Shown: one piece after another, positions 14,293-14,964 of the stretch
How positions within the stretch are numbered: the first letter of the stretch is position 1
How the letters are laid out: the number at the start of each line of letters is the position of its first letter
Source of the DNA: DASZVN01 sp035547055
Lineage (GTDB): Bacteria > Pseudomonadota > Alphaproteobacteria > Rhizobiales > Methylopilaceae
Direction of reading: 5' to 3'
DNA length: 14,964 nucleotides
Assembly (NCBI GenBank): GCA_035547055.1
Contig: DASZVN010000129.1
Coordinates: 1 to 14,964, forward strand
Notes under the pieces: model-generated
Told to the model about the DNA's origin: nothing
The model's database searches: none
The model's input: the letters and a program-made list of their open reading frames with translations, nothing else
Made by a program: the position numbers and the translations under genes

Positions 14293-14964
14293 TCACACCC
14301 GCTCGACGATGGTCGCGGTGCCCATGCCCGCGCCGATGCAGAGCGTCACCAGCGCGGTGCCGAGGCCGCGCCGCTCAAGCTCGTCGACCACGGTGCCGAG
14401 GATCATCGCCCCGGTCGCGCCGAGCGGATGGCCCATCGCGATGGCGCCGCCGTTGACGTTGACCTTGGCGTCGTCGAGGTCGAAGGCCTGCATGTAGCGC
14501 AGCACGACCGAGGCGAAGGCCTCGTTGATCTCGATGAGGTCGATGTCGTCGAGCGTCATCCCGGCGCGCTTCAGGACCTTCTTCGTGACGTCGATCGGGC
14601 CGGTCAGCATCAGCACCGGGTCGGAGCCAATATTGGCGAAGGCGCGCACCCGGGCGCGGGGCTTCCTGCCGATCCGTTCGCCGGCCGCGCGGTTGCCGAT
14701 CAGGACCGCCGCGGCGCCGTCGACGATGCCGGACGAGTTGCCGGCGTGGTGGACGTGGACGACCTCCTCGACCTCGGGATGGCCCTGGATCGCCACGGCG
14801 TCGAAGCCGCCCATGTCGCCGATCGTCGCGAAGGCGGGCTTCAGCGCGGCGAGGTTCTGCATCGTGGTCTGCGGCCGCATGTGCTCGTCATGATCGAGCA
14901 GCGTGATGCCGTTGAGGTCCTTCACCGGGACGATGGAGTTCTTGAAATAACCGCTCTCCCAGGC
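14293..14964 (-). CDS. Acetyl-CoA acyltransferase (thiolase), C-terminal part (cut by window edge)
   Basis: Thiolase cleaves 3-ketoacyl-CoA with CoA to acetyl-CoA and a shortened acyl-CoA, the last step of beta-oxidation. Only the final 223 residues are visible; the N-terminal domain with the acyl-accepting Cys lies beyond the right edge. Seen directly: HAGNSSGIVDGAAAVL, then INEAFASVV, the glycine-rich GGAIAMGHPLGATGA with the catalytic His at visible residue 179, and the C-terminal CIGAGMG with the second active-site Cys at visible residue 209. The frame stays open to position 14964 and starts with A-W-E-S-G-Y-F, so the first in-frame GTG (14925) is internal, not the start. The stop is 12 bases before fadJ, which points to co-transcription and to a beta-oxidation rather than a biosynthetic role. 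Confidence 0.95.
   Translation of the reverse strand, partial: AWESGYFKNSIVPVKDLNGITLLDHDEHMRPQTTMQNLAALKPAFATIGDMGGFDAVAIQGHPEVEEVVHVHHAGNSSGIVDGAAAVLIGNRAAGERIGRKPRARVRAFANIGSDPVLMLTGPIDVTKKVLKRAGMTLDDIDLIEINEAFASVVLRYMQAFDLDDAKVNVNGGAIAMGHPLGATGAMILGTVVDELERRGLGTALVTLCIGAGMGTATIVERV

Overview
The window looks like ordinary chromosome from a GC-rich alphaproteobacterium, most likely of the order Hyphomicrobiales (Rhizobiales). The grounds are very high GC, GTG and TTG starts, the order rpmH-rnpA-yidC, a heparinase II/III-family gene next to purH, an orphan histidine kinase with an N-H-D-L-R H-box, and intergenic palindromes of a type I recall from that order. The genus cannot be fixed from the sequence alone. 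All genes but one run on the minus strand. I saw no tRNA, rRNA, CRISPR array, insertion sequence or phage gene.

Layout from left to right. 1-585 is the start of ribF (FAD/FMN synthesis), cut by the window edge. 586-929 is non-coding and holds four perfect palindromes, the last just behind the yidC stop. 930-3310 is the compact block rpmH-rnpA-yidC (ribosomal protein L34, RNase P protein, membrane insertase), read leftward from a clear sigma-70-type promoter at 3400-3429. yidD, often found in this block, is not there. 3451-4146 is a DUF4336 gene that reads continuously except for one in-frame TAG at codon 43, where I expect Trp; it is called here as a nonsense pseudogene. 4318-5766 is the only plus-strand gene, an orphan membrane sensor histidine kinase. 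It converges on a secreted SGNH hydrolase (5881-6732) that starts at TTG behind a strong ribosome binding site.

6894-8483 is purH, the last two steps of IMP synthesis. Upstream in the same direction is a heparinase II/III-family gene (8545-10236) with no signal peptide. Upstream of that is a 14-TM DHA2-type MFS exporter (10317-11858). The exporter's 5' region (11859-12081) carries direct and inverted repeats that could be operators, plus a perfect hairpin. At the right end a fatty-acid beta-oxidation pair, thiolase (14293-14964, cut by the window edge) then a FadJ/FadB-type fusion enzyme (12082-14280), is separated by 12 bases and surely co-transcribed. Together these two carry out hydration, dehydrogenation and thiolysis of acyl-CoA.

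I found no convincing new multi-gene system. The observations most worth checking are the amber codon in the DUF4336 gene, the palindrome cluster between ribF and yidC, the repeats upstream of the exporter, and the unexplained cytoplasmic heparinase-like protein beside purH.
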